A model generated the notes under the pieces. It made no database searches and was not told where the DNA came from. It saw only the letters and a list, made by a program, of their open reading frames with translations. The translations under genes were made by a program, and so were the position numbers. DNA of 64,000 bases from Alphaproteobacteria bacterium (GTDB lineage Bacteria > Pseudomonadota > Alphaproteobacteria > Rhizobiales > Xanthobacteraceae): positions 3,658,001 through 3,722,000 of the forward strand of contig JBBCGH010000001.1 in assembly GCA_037200445.1 (NCBI GenBank), read 5' to 3'. Each line of letters begins with the position of its first letter. The first letter of the stretch is position 1. This document shows positions 53,542-62,128 of this stretch, one piece after another.

Positions 53542-54399
53542 ATGAAAACCTGGACGTTCGAAGAACTGCATGACGAAAACGAAAAAAATGCACTCGGGCT
53601 CCAGTACACAATAGCTCAGCGAGACCGATTGAGGCTGCTACTGCGCATTATTGGGGCAACCGCAAAGGGTCTGATCACGGTCAGCGCCGAGGGTGCGACC
53701 GGCGTCGGCGGCGAGTCTGAGGCAGACCTGCCGGACATCATAACCGCGCTTCTGGAAAGCCCCGCCGAACGTCACCAGGATATTTTCGCCCTTCTGATCA
53801 ACGGTGGGAAGCGCAATGGATATTTTGTCGAGTTTGGCGCGTGCGACGGGCTGGCGGCGAACAATACGGTCATGCTGGAACGACGTTTCGGCTGGAAAGG
53901 TATCCTCGCAGAACCAGACAGGTTTTGGCAGGAACGGTTGCCGTTGAATAGAACGGCCATCATCGACAAACGCTGTGTCTCATCGGAGACGGGCCGGTAT
54001 CTGGATTTCTACCAGTCGGACCGTCCAGGGAATTCCTCACCTGACTCGAGCCACGCTTATTTGGGAGGCGTGGTGGCCTCATACCAGGTGGAAACGGTGA
54101 GCTTGTTGGATCTTTTGAAAGAGCACCGTGCACCGAGGTTTATCGACTTTCTATCGGTCGACACCGAGGGGCACGAAAAAGCGGCCCTCGCCAATTTCGA
54201 CTTTGATCAATACCGCTTCGGATTCATCTGCGTGGAAGAACACGAAGGCGTGGCCGCTGCTGATAGCGTAGAGCCGATACTGCAGAACGCAGGCTACACG
54301 GTCATATTTCCACGCGAAGAAGGACGCCCTATTCCTATGCAGATTACAGGCGTCGATAAGTTTTTTGTGCCGAGCAATCACCCCACGACGGGGTGGTGA
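53542..54399 (+). CDS. FkbM family methyltransferase
   Basis: 285 residues. The FkbM domain (about 85-275) shows GYFVEFGACDGLAANNTVMLE (SAM site, split near VEFGACDG), WKGILAEPDRFW, VSLLDLLKEH, FLSVDTEGHEKAAL, and VEEHEG, all typical. These enzymes O-methylate sugars or other small molecules. The coding sequence is visibly AT-richer than its neighbours, and it lies just after a tRNA, so recent acquisition is possible. No glycan genes are adjacent. Confidence 0.88.
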   Translation: MKTWTFEELHDENEKNALGLQYTIAQRDRLRLLLRIIGATAKGLITVSAEGATGVGGESEADLPDIITALLESPAERHQDIFALLINGGKRNGYFVEFGACDGLAANNTVMLERRFGWKGILAEPDRFWQERLPLNRTAIIDKRCVSSETGRYLDFYQSDRPGNSSPDSSHAYLGGVVASYQVETVSLLDLLKEHRAPRFIDFLSVDTEGHEKAALANFDFDQYRFGFICVEEHEGVAAADSVEPILQNAGYTVIFPREEGRPIPMQITGVDKFFVPSNHPTTGW

Positions 54400-54607
54400 A
54401 GTCTCGAAACCTTGGCGTCACCCACCGCGCCTCGAACACGCGGCCTTGGTGCGTACGCCTACTGAGGCTGGCGGCGTTTGCGTCATAATATTGAACTTGC
54501 GCCGGAATTGCGCCGCAAGAAGGTTGCACAATCACCCGAAGCGATCCCGGTTCACCACCAGATTCGGCGTTTCCGAACCGGATTCACGCGGCTATGCTTG
54601 GGGTGCA

Positions 54608-55804
54608 ATGGCCAGGCAGATATCGGTCGGCGAAATCATTCCTCTGCGCTCGGGACGCGGTCGCGTTGACGAACTCCTTGATGCGGTCGTGCCTTCGCGC
54701 GCCGATCATGCCCGTCCTGCCAACGACACCGGCGCCGATCTCGGCAACGTCGTTCCCTTCGCACGTCCGCCCGGCAATGCACGCGCGGCGCCCGCGATCG
54801 CAGTGCCGGCACATGCCGGGTGGATCGCACGTCCGCGCCGCGTGCGCGAGCGAGCCTGGTTTGCGGGATTCGTCACGCTCTCGCTTGCCGCGCATGCGGG
54901 GCTGTTCATGGCGTTTTGGCGCGAGCCGACGCCGCTCGCAAGCATCGGCATGGAGGTTATCTCGGTCGAGATCGTGGTCGGCGCGACCGCGCCGGCCGGC
55001 ACCGCGCCCACCGAAGGCGAGCAGCAGCGCAACGCCGCTACCACGCCCATGACCGAAACGACCGAATCCGAGAAGGCCGAGGAGAAGGCGACCGCCCAGG
55101 AGCAAGCGGTCGAAGTGGCGAGAGAAGAGACGACGCCCGAGCAGCCAAAGCCGCAAGACGCAAAGCCGATCGAGCCCAAGCTCGAAACCGCCGCGGTGCC
55201 GGAACGGCCCGCCGCCGAACAGAAACCGGCGGTCGCCATGGTCGAGACGCCCTCGCCCGACACCGCCACCGCCACCGCAAAACCGCAGGAAGCGCCGCCG
55301 CCTCCGACCGAGGTTACGCTGCTGCCGCCGCCCGAGGAGAAGCCGATCGAGAAGAGGGCCGAGCAGAGGCCGGTGCAGGCGGTACCCCCGAAGCCCGTCA
55401 AGGATGCAAAGCCCGCCAAGGAGCCGCGGCGCATGGCCGCGCCCACGCGCGAGAACGCATCACGCGAGGCAAAAGCTTCGGCGCCGTCGACGGCGGCAAA
55501 CAACGTGGGCGTGGGACGCTCGGATCGTGACACGAATTATCCAGGCCTCGTCTCGGCGCATCTGCGTCGCTACCAGCAATACCCCTCGGATGCGCGCAGC
55601 CGTGGCGACCAGGGCACCGCGACGGTGTCGTTCGGGCTCGACAGCGGCGGCCGTGTCATCTCGGCGCGATTGGTGCGCGGGTCCGGTGTGGCCAGCATCG
55701 ATCAGGAAGTGCAGGCCATGGTGCGGCGCGCATCGCCGTTTCCGGCGCCGCCCGACGGCCGGCCACGCAGCTTCACGGTCCCGGTCGCGTTTCGCTTGAA
55801 CTAA
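54608..55804 (+). CDS. TonB-like energy transducer
   Basis: 398 residues. A cytoplasmic N-terminus of about 82 residues (long for TonB) precedes one transmembrane helix (83-104, FAGFVTLSLAAHAGLFMAFW). Then comes a long Pro/Glu/Lys-rich spacer spanning the periplasm (about 130-300) and a TonB C-terminal domain (YPGLVSAHLRRYQQYPSDAR, GTATVSFGLDSGGRVISARL, FTVPVAFRLN). It transmits proton-motive force to outer-membrane receptors. No exbBD is nearby. The adjacent heme monooxygenase suggests a heme-uptake role. The ATG at 54608 is used; the longer frame is intergenic. Confidence 0.88.
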   Translation: MARQISVGEIIPLRSGRGRVDELLDAVVPSRADHARPANDTGADLGNVVPFARPPGNARAAPAIAVPAHAGWIARPRRVRERAWFAGFVTLSLAAHAGLFMAFWREPTPLASIGMEVISVEIVVGATAPAGTAPTEGEQQRNAATTPMTETTESEKAEEKATAQEQAVEVAREETTPEQPKPQDAKPIEPKLETAAVPERPAAEQKPAVAMVETPSPDTATATAKPQEAPPPPTEVTLLPPPEEKPIEKRAEQRPVQAVPPKPVKDAKPAKEPRRMAAPTRENASREAKASAPSTAANNVGVGRSDRDTNYPGLVSAHLRRYQQYPSDARSRGDQGTATVSFGLDSGGRVISARLVRGSGVASIDQEVQAMVRRASPFPAPPDGRPRSFTVPVAFRLN

Positions 55805-55847
55805 CCCCGCAAGCCCGATTGCCAGCGATCCCTTTCAGGAGACTTGC

Positions 55848-56186
55848 ATGTTCATCGCCATGAACCGTTTCCAGGTGGTCAAGGGGCAGGAGGACGCCTT
55901 CGAGGCGATGTGGAAGAACCGCGACAGTTATCTGCACGAGGTGAACGGGTTCATCGAATTCCACCTGCTCAAGGGCCCGGAGGCCGAGGACCACACGCTC
56001 TATTCCTCGCATACGGTGTGGGCGAGCAGAGCTGACTTCGAGGCCTGGACCAGGTCCGAACAATTCCGCCGCGCACATGGGCGCGCCGGCAATGACGGCA
56101 ACGCCGCGCCGCTCTATCTCGGTCATCCGAAGTTCGAAGGCTTCGAGGTGAAGCAAACACTCGATCGGCACGGCAGGGCCGCGTAA
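55848..56186 (+). CDS. Heme-degrading monooxygenase, HmuD/HmuQ-like
   Basis: 112 residues, a single ABM-type ferredoxin fold: MFIAMNRFQVVKGQEDAFEA, RDSYLHEVNGFIEFHLLKGP, LYSSHTVWASRADFEAWTRS, PLYLGHPKFEGFEV. This matches the Bradyrhizobium heme oxygenases HmuD and HmuQ, which release iron from heme without canonical heme oxygenase. It follows the TonB gene by 43 bases, with GGAGA before the ATG, and is likely co-transcribed. HmuD versus HmuQ cannot be told apart by eye. Confidence 0.88.
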   Translation: MFIAMNRFQVVKGQEDAFEAMWKNRDSYLHEVNGFIEFHLLKGPEAEDHTLYSSHTVWASRADFEAWTRSEQFRRAHGRAGNDGNAAPLYLGHPKFEGFEVKQTLDRHGRAA

Positions 56187-56199
56187 CGCGCCGTCCTAA

Positions 56200-57090
56200 C
56201 TAAAAATCCAGGCTGACGTGCCAGGCTTCCTGCAGAAAAAAGCTGCATAACCAGATGGCGCCTCGGCCGACGCGGAGCGCATCGCCGCCTTCGCCGACGA
56301 ACTGCACAACGACCTTGTTGGTATCGGGATCGATCTTGGTCAGCGGCACGTCCTTGGCCGTGACCCAGACAAATCCTTCACCCACGGAAATGTCTCCGCC
56401 TGGGCCGGGGATGCCCGCCTGAATGGTCGCGACCACGCGGTTTGTATCGGGATCGATGCGCGAGACCGCCCCGTCGCCCTGATTGAGGGTCCACACCGCT
56501 CCTTCGCCGATCGCGAGAAACCGCGGATTTGACCCGACTGGTATCTTTGCGTTGACCTTGTGTTTCTTCGGGTCGATCCGGCACAGAACGCTCTCGTCCG
56601 TGCTGGTGACCCATACGGCGCCTTCTCCGACGGCCGCCGCGACAGCGCCCGCAACCGTGTCGACCGTCCCGACGATCCTGTTCGTCGCTGGATCGATATG
56701 GACGACCGTTCCCTGACTGTCGGCCGGCATCCAGACGCCGCTCTCGCCGACGCCGATGGCGCCCTCGCTGTCGGCGATCGTGGTAGCGATACTGGCCATC
56801 ACCTTGTTCGTCGCTGCATCGACGCGATCGACGCGGGCGCTGCCGCAGCACGGAACCCAGACGCTGCCGAAGCCGATGCCAAGTCCGGAGCATGGCGCCT
56901 TCCCGACCGCGATGTTGGCGGCCACTTTGTTCTTCGCCGGATCGATCCGCGAAATGTTGTTCTTGGCGATGTTGGAAATCCAGACGGCATCATCGCCGAT
57001 ACCGACCCAATCGGGGGTTCCCGGAATCGGAATCTTCGCGAGGATCGGCAGAGCCGAGATCGGCCGCTGAACGAGATGCAGATCAGCCAT
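56200..57090 (-). CDS. Beta-propeller (YncE/Vgb-like) repeat protein
   Basis: 296 residues made of about six 40-residue blades, each with GEGAVWV-type and RIDP-x-TN-x-V-type motifs (VWISNIAKNNISRIDPAKNKV, split at the turn; VGEGAVWVTSTDES; IGEGAVWTLNQGDG). No signal peptide is visible. Similar proteins include virginiamycin B lyase and YncE, but the catalytic residues of Vgb cannot be confirmed. The ATG at 57090 is preceded by GGGAGG at nine bases, better than the TTG at 57114. It lies 20 bases downstream of the hydratase, likely one operon. Confidence 0.85.
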   Translation of the reverse strand: MADLHLVQRPISALPILAKIPIPGTPDWVGIGDDAVWISNIAKNNISRIDPAKNKVAANIAVGKAPCSGLGIGFGSVWVPCCGSARVDRVDAATNKVMASIATTIADSEGAIGVGESGVWMPADSQGTVVHIDPATNRIVGTVDTVAGAVAAAVGEGAVWVTSTDESVLCRIDPKKHKVNAKIPVGSNPRFLAIGEGAVWTLNQGDGAVSRIDPDTNRVVATIQAGIPGPGGDISVGEGFVWVTAKDVPLTKIDPDTNKVVVQFVGEGGDALRVGRGAIWLCSFFLQEAWHVSLDF

Positions 57091-57110
57091 TGCCAGTTGC
57101 CTCCCGTGGC

Positions 57111-57893
57111 TCAAACAAACTGCAGCGAGATGCTCCCGAGGCCGCCGAAGTCGGCACGCACGGTGTCGCCCTTCTGCGCCCAGATCACGCGGGTGAACGA
57201 GCCGGCAAGCACGAGATGACCCTTTTCCAGCGCGACGCCGTGCTGGCCGAGCTTGTTGGCGAGCCAGGCGACGCCCATCGCCGGATGGCCGAGCACGCCG
57301 GCTGCAACGCCGGTCTCCTCGACCTCGGAATTGCGCATCATGATCCCGCCGACCCAGCGCAGATCGACGTCCATCGGACCGACCGGCCGCCCACCGACCA
57401 CGATGCCGGCTGCCGCGCCGTTGTCCGAGATCGTGTCGAAGATCTTGCGGGGGTTGATGATGCGCGCGTCGACGATCTCGATCGCGGGAACAACGTATTC
57501 GGTTGCGCGCAGCACGTCGGTGAGGCCGACGCCCGGACCTTTCAGCTCCCTGCCGAGAACGAAGGCAAGCTCAACCTCGACGCGCGGCGCGCAGTAATTG
57601 GCGTGCGGTACTTTCGCGCCGTCCGCCACGATCATCGAGTCGAACAGGTAACCGTAGTCGGGCTCGTCGATCTGCGAAGACTGCTGCATCGCCTTCGAGG
57701 TGAGGCCGACCTTGTGGCCGATCAGTTTTTCGCCCGCCGCCATGCGGCGCTTGGCGCAGATGGTCGAGATCGCATAGGCATCCTCGAAGCCGATGCCCGG
57801 GAACGTGACGGAAAGCTGCGTCGCCTGCTTCCGGGTTTTCTCCGCCTCCATCAGGATATCGGCGGCCTTCTGGCGATCGGCTTCGGAAAGCAT
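57111..57893 (-). CDS. 2-oxo-hept-3-ene-1,7-dioate / 2-keto-4-pentenoate hydratase-like
   Basis: 260 residues of the fumarylacetoacetase-related hydratase family (HpcG/MhpD): [28 protein letters not shown] (metal-binding Glu pair), AIEIVDARI, and [15 protein letters not shown]. It hydrates dienoic acids produced by meta cleavage of aromatics. This fits with the extradiol dioxygenase 4 kb to the left, though no shared operon is seen. The PlsB-like gene ends 18 bases upstream on the same strand. Confidence 0.9.
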   Translation of the reverse strand: MLSEADRQKAADILMEAEKTRKQATQLSVTFPGIGFEDAYAISTICAKRRMAAGEKLIGHKVGLTSKAMQQSSQIDEPDYGYLFDSMIVADGAKVPHANYCAPRVEVELAFVLGRELKGPGVGLTDVLRATEYVVPAIEIVDARIINPRKIFDTISDNGAAAGIVVGGRPVGPMDVDLRWVGGIMMRNSEVEETGVAAGVLGHPAMGVAWLANKLGQHGVALEKGHLVLAGSFTRVIWAQKGDTVRADFGGLGSISLQFV

Positions 57894-57911
57894 TTTCGTC
57901 CTCGCGGTTTC

Positions 57912-59354
57912 CTATTTTGCGGCGATGAGGGCGGCGGTCTCGGGAGCACGCGCAAGATGCGCGATCGCATTCGCATAGTAGCGCAGCATGATCTCTTCGG
58001 CCGGATTGCCGCGATAGAGGCCATTCTCTTCCAGAACGAAGCGGCGCAACAGCAGCATGCGCAATCCCACTTCGATCGCATAGTCCTGGTCGGCGCGCGG
58101 AATGTGGATGTGGGCGCCGTTGCCGATCAACCGCCGGATCAGGATTTCGACCTCGCCCTTGAGTTCGAGCGCCGACAGCGGCTTCACGGCCGACAGAATG
58201 ACGGTCGCCACCAGCGAAACCGGAAGCGCAGGTACAACCTCGCCGACCTTTTGCATCAACGTCTGCCCAAGCCGCTTGACCTCCGCGAACCGGCGGCTCT
58301 CGTCCAGCATGCGGAAATCGATTGCCTGCTCGGCGCAGTATTGCCGCAGCGAAACCGGCCTGCCGAAACTCACACAGGCATAACCGTAGCGATAGAGACG
58401 GCCCTGCCAACGCAGCCTCATCCTGTTCGCGATGAAACCGGCCAGCACGGCCGGTGAGAACCTAAAACGCGGTTTCTCGCCCTCCGGCGTCATCAGCGCG
58501 GCGACCTGGATGCGATCCTCCAGCACGCGATCGTAGTTGAGTCCGACCGGCACGAACACGGCGTCGCGCGGCCCATGCGGATCGAAACCCGACACCATGT
58601 AGCTCAGCAGCCCAAGCTTGGGCGGCCGCAGGCAGCCGTCGCGCGTCAATCCGCCTTCGGGAAACATGGCCTGCGTCAGCCCGCCCGCGATGGCGAGATG
58701 AACATAGCGCGCCAGCACCTTGCGATAGAGGGGTTCGCTGGAATCCCGGCGCACGAAATAGGCACCCATCGCGCGGATCAGATTCTGCAACAGCCAAACC
58801 CGCGCCCATTCGCCGACCGCGTAGGAGAGCGCCGACGAGCTCGAGGCCATGTAAGTGACCAGCACGTAGTCCATGTTGGACCGGTGATTAATCACGAAGA
58901 TCACGGCGGCATCGGGATCGACCGCTTGCATCGCCTGCTCGTCGAGATATCCGAGCCGCACGCGGTAAAGGAAGGTCGAAAGCCGGCGCGCCGCGCGAAT
59001 CCCGATGCCGAAATAGGCGTAGGTCGAAAACGACGGCACGATTTCCTTGGCATAGTCGCGCGCCTTCGCCTGCGCGGTCTCGCGCGAGACCTTGTTCTGC
59101 GCCGCGTAAGCCTCGACTGCGCGCAGCACCTCGGGATCGAAAATGAGCTGGTCGATCAGCGCCTGGCGCTTGGCAAGCTTGAACGGCTGGATGCGCAGCT
59201 TCAGCCGTGTGTTCAGCTCATCGATCGCCCGATTGAGCCGGCGGCGCATCAGGTAACGCACGGCCGGCACGACGATACGCTCGAACGCCGCCCAGATGGC
59301 CAGCGCGCCGATCAACAGGGCCAGCCACAGCGGCAGTGTGACCTGTGACGTCAT
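57912..59354 (-). CDS. PlsB-like glycerol-3-phosphate / 1-acylglycerol acyltransferase
   Basis: 480 residues. The N-terminal transmembrane helix (about 7-27) anchors a PlsC-type catalytic domain with NHRSNMDYV (the HX4D motif, H157), GAYFVRRDSSEP and MFPEGGLTRDG, the three acyltransferase blocks. C-terminal helices follow. It resembles the PlsB/GPAT group more than short PlsC enzymes (240 residues). Likely role: first or second acylation in phospholipid synthesis. The TAXI gene ends seven bases upstream. Confidence 0.88.
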   Translation of the reverse strand: MTSQVTLPLWLALLIGALAIWAAFERIVVPAVRYLMRRRLNRAIDELNTRLKLRIQPFKLAKRQALIDQLIFDPEVLRAVEAYAAQNKVSRETAQAKARDYAKEIVPSFSTYAYFGIGIRAARRLSTFLYRVRLGYLDEQAMQAVDPDAAVIFVINHRSNMDYVLVTYMASSSSALSYAVGEWARVWLLQNLIRAMGAYFVRRDSSEPLYRKVLARYVHLAIAGGLTQAMFPEGGLTRDGCLRPPKLGLLSYMVSGFDPHGPRDAVFVPVGLNYDRVLEDRIQVAALMTPEGEKPRFRFSPAVLAGFIANRMRLRWQGRLYRYGYACVSFGRPVSLRQYCAEQAIDFRMLDESRRFAEVKRLGQTLMQKVGEVVPALPVSLVATVILSAVKPLSALELKGEVEILIRRLIGNGAHIHIPRADQDYAIEVGLRMLLLRRFVLEENGLYRGNPAEEIMLRYYANAIAHLARAPETAALIAAK

Positions 59355-59360
59355 GCGAAG

Positions 59361-60644
59361 TCAGCCTGATGCAAGTGTTACTCGCCGCGCCGTAATGCAG
59401 CGGTGCAGTTCGGAAAAACCAAGGTTGAAGCTCGTCAGCGCGGAGGCGGAGAGGCTGTCCTTGATCCCCTGCGCGTACACGGCGTCGAAGGCCGCATCGG
59501 CATCGCGTTCGAGCTGATCGAGGGTGGGCACGTCGGGCGCGGCGCGCGCGGCGGCCAGCAGTTCCTGCATCTTTCGCAACGGCGCCTGCCCCCCGCCATC
59601 GCGCTGCCCGCCGAAGTATCCGAATACGGCGACCACGACCGAGCCGAGCCCGCTCATCAGAAATGCCCCGAGATAAATCCAGTCGCTGTAGCGATCGAGC
59701 AGGTTCTTCTGATCGCCGTTCACATAGGCGCGCGTGCCGGGGTGAATCAGAAACGGCGTCGGGTCGTCCAAGTCCGGCGTCTCCATCAGGCCGGCGCCGG
59801 CGACGGCCGCGTTGATGTTCTGCCGAATGAGATAGAGCTGCTTCACCAGCTCTGCGATCTTGTCGGAGTCGCTTTTCTGCGTGGCGACAAGGCGCACCGA
59901 GAACGCAAGCGTCTCCAGGCTCTCGGGCGGACGCGGCGGGCGTCCGCCGAAGGCGCCCTGCTCCACCTCGAGCTTTTCAAGCGCCGGAATGCGCTTGGCG
60001 ATCGCGTTGGCTTCCTCGATCTCGATGAAATTGATCGCGCCTTTGACGGCACGCGCCACCTCGGCAACGACCTCGCTGATCTGCTTGGAAGCGACCGGCC
60101 CGACCGCCAGAACCGCGTCGACCTTCTTCTGGCGTAGCGCGTTCGCCATTTCGGCCGCCGGCATCATCAGATACTTCGCCTTGTCGCGCGGTATTCCGTA
60201 GTAGTCCAGCACCGGACCCAGCAGACCACTGTCGATCGGGCCCTCGGCGACGATGCCGAGCATTCCGTTCGGCAGGTCCGAGACCTTCTGTATCTTGCCG
60301 ATCTTGGGTGCGAACAGCACGGCTGCCTCGCGCCGCACGATCAGCACGGTCTCTGCCTCGCCTTGCAACGCTGCATCCGAGCGCAGCACCGCCAGTTCGG
60401 CCTTGCCCGCAGCCATCTGTTCGAGCGCCGCCTTGCCATTCTCGACGGTCACAACGTCGATGCGCACCGGCGCCCGCGCGGTGCGCAGCATGTCGCCGGC
60501 CTGACCGAAGACCCGCTGATCGAGCGTATTGGCGGAGGGTATCGCAACCTTGAACGACGTCGGGCGCACGGCGAAGTGAACCACGCCGGCGACAACGGCG
60601 AGCGCCGCGAGAGCGACCGCACAGGCTGCGAGGAATGCGCGCAC
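59361..60644 (-). CDS. TAXI family TRAP solute-binding protein, membrane-anchored
   Basis: 427 residues. An uncleaved-looking N-terminal helix (about 5-27), a TAXI-type periplasmic domain (about 30-315; FKVAIPSANTLDQRV, GKAELAVLRSD, IGIVAEGP-like GMLGIVAEGP), then a second helix (about 325-348, WIYLGAFLMSGLGSVVVAVF) and a cytoplasmic coiled tail. Two anchors make it atypical for a soluble TRAP receptor. No TRAP permease is nearby, so it may be a sensor or orphan. Upstream of the PlsB-like gene, probably one transcript. Confidence 0.88.
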   Translation of the reverse strand: MRAFLAACAVALAALAVVAGVVHFAVRPTSFKVAIPSANTLDQRVFGQAGDMLRTARAPVRIDVVTVENGKAALEQMAAGKAELAVLRSDAALQGEAETVLIVRREAAVLFAPKIGKIQKVSDLPNGMLGIVAEGPIDSGLLGPVLDYYGIPRDKAKYLMMPAAEMANALRQKKVDAVLAVGPVASKQISEVVAEVARAVKGAINFIEIEEANAIAKRIPALEKLEVEQGAFGGRPPRPPESLETLAFSVRLVATQKSDSDKIAELVKQLYLIRQNINAAVAGAGLMETPDLDDPTPFLIHPGTRAYVNGDQKNLLDRYSDWIYLGAFLMSGLGSVVVAVFGYFGGQRDGGGQAPLRKMQELLAAARAAPDVPTLDQLERDADAAFDAVYAQGIKDSLSASALTSFNLGFSELHRCITARRVTLASG

Positions 60645-60845
60645 GAACCCTCCGTCCCCGAAAGGATAGGGTCAATCGCGCGCGGGTCAAATCGGCTAGT
60701 TCCCGCCGCCCGCACAGGCCGCCGCAACGGGCTTTTTCACCGGGACGGCAAGCGCCGCGACGCGACAAAAACGGTGTCGGGGCAAAAGACACACCGCCAA
60801 TGCGCCGCGATAGCTGGACACCAGTGCTCCGACTGCTGATGGAGA

Positions 60846-60874
60846 TTGGAATACGCCATCTTTGATTGTATAGT
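60846..60874 (+). promoter_or_regulatory. Sigma-70-type promoter of the two-gene unknown operon
   Basis: TTGGAA (60846-60851), a 17-base spacer, then TATAGT (60869-60874) match the housekeeping consensus at 4/6 and 5/6 positions with ideal spacing. The start of transcription would be near 60881, about 27 bases before the ATG at 60908. Confidence 0.55.
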
Positions 60875-60907
60875 GTCGCACCGACTAATTCAGAACGGGC
60901 CACCGCT

Positions 60908-61453
60908 ATGAGGAGACTCGCAATCGGAATCATCCTCGCGCTTTGCGCGGCTGGCGTACGAGCAGAAGAATTAAAGCCGACTCTTGAGCAATGTACTTGC
61001 ATCTTCGAGGAAACGGCCCCGCCGACCTCCCAACGCGCCCGTGCCGTCAATGCCACTCTCTGCGTCCAGACATTGGACAAGAAGCAAAAGTATTGCGAGC
61101 TGACAATTGCGTGTTTAAGACACAATATCGGTCCGAATTGCGGAGCTTCCTCTGATCCGAAACGGTCAATTCTGCCTCTGTACAACCTCCACCAGGACGA
61201 AGTCTCGAAAGTAACCCCCAAAAATCCGCGAGTGGTCGAACAGCTCGCCAAGCAAGCCAAAGAGATCTCAACGCTGACCGAACAATCTGGTAAAATAATC
61301 GATGCGTGCGTGGACGCTTATATCAAGCAGTCGCCTCTCAAGGAGGCTCTGAAAGACAACAAAGTTTCATGCGGGCTTAACGACGGTTGGCTGTCGATTG
61401 CCTTCAATTTTGAGGGTTGGCTCGTCAAATTCTCGTTTGGCCCGCGACAATGA
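60908..61453 (+). CDS. Exported Cys-rich protein, unknown
   Basis: 181 residues. A signal peptide (MRRLAIGIILALCAAGVRAE, cut at VRA-E) precedes a mature domain with seven Cys (EQCTCIF, TLCVQT, KYCELTIACLRH, PNCG and later ones) and a helical middle (QLAKQAKEISTLTEQ). It ends in a beta-like stretch (GWLSIAFNFEGWLVKFSFG). No family is recognised. The base composition is distinctly more AT-rich than the flanks, suggesting transfer. The stop overlaps the next start as ATGA, so the two genes form a coupled operon. Confidence 0.78.
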   Translation: MRRLAIGIILALCAAGVRAEELKPTLEQCTCIFEETAPPTSQRARAVNATLCVQTLDKKQKYCELTIACLRHNIGPNCGASSDPKRSILPLYNLHQDEVSKVTPKNPRVVEQLAKQAKEISTLTEQSGKIIDACVDAYIKQSPLKEALKDNKVSCGLNDGWLSIAFNFEGWLVKFSFGPRQ

Positions 61454-62097
61454 GCGTACCGCCAGGCCCAACGTCTTCGCCATCCCGCTGGCGAGGCTTT
61501 ATTTGGTTTGTGTTCGGCACTGTTTTCGGCACTGTTGGGGGTTGGCTTGTAGACGACTGGGTTAAGCCCCCGATCGTCGCGGCTATCGATGATACCGCGC
61601 AAAAATATGTGCCTTGGGACTGGCCAGTCGTGCAGATGATCGCACCGAATTCAACCGCCTTCGCAGCAACCAAAGTCGATGGCTGCAGCAATGGGAACCT
61701 AGCACGCTTGGTAGGCAAGGCTGACTCGCTCGGACTTCGCTTTACTGACAAGAAACAGGTCGCGGATGCTTATCTTTGCCAGAATTGGAAATATACCGGC
61801 ACGCCTCGCGGCATTCTTGAGGCAATGGCCATCAGATTTGATCAATGTTTCGCAATAGTGCAGCACGCGGGCGAAAAAACCTTTGAGATACGAGCTCAAA
61901 AAGCACACGTTTGCAGAACAGAGTATGCGGAAAACAAAGACAACAATGAATGGGAGAAAAAGCCTGGCACAGCCACGTTACTGTGCGTAGAGGCGGCGGT
62001 CGGTGGACCTCTCTCTACAACCGAACCTTTCGCGCGCATGTGCTCGGACAAAGTTTTGAGCGACGTCGGCATTACCGCCAGAACAAAGAAGAAATAA
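61450..62097 (+). CDS. Membrane-anchored protein, unknown
   Basis: 215 residues starting in ATGA overlap with the previous gene. One transmembrane helix (about 16-36, GFIWFVFGTVFGTVGGWLV) is followed by an exported domain with five or six Cys (VDGCSNG, YLCQNWKY, DQCFAIV, HVCRTEY, LLCVEAA, RMCSD). The N-in anchor and the partner's signal peptide place both mature domains in the periplasm. The AT-rich composition matches its partner. No family recognised; the pair may assemble into one complex. Confidence 0.78.
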   Translation: MSVPPGPTSSPSRWRGFIWFVFGTVFGTVGGWLVDDWVKPPIVAAIDDTAQKYVPWDWPVVQMIAPNSTAFAATKVDGCSNGNLARLVGKADSLGLRFTDKKQVADAYLCQNWKYTGTPRGILEAMAIRFDQCFAIVQHAGEKTFEIRAQKAHVCRTEYAENKDNNEWEKKPGTATLLCVEAAVGGPLSTTEPFARMCSDKVLSDVGITARTKKK

Positions 62098-62128
62098 CAA
62101 CGTTGCGCCGCCGACACGTGCCCGATGC

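Noticed and set aside
60866-60907. TTG start at 60866 for the Cys-rich exported protein
   Set aside because: It lies within the proposed -10 promoter element and would bury the signal peptide; the ATG at 60908 is better.
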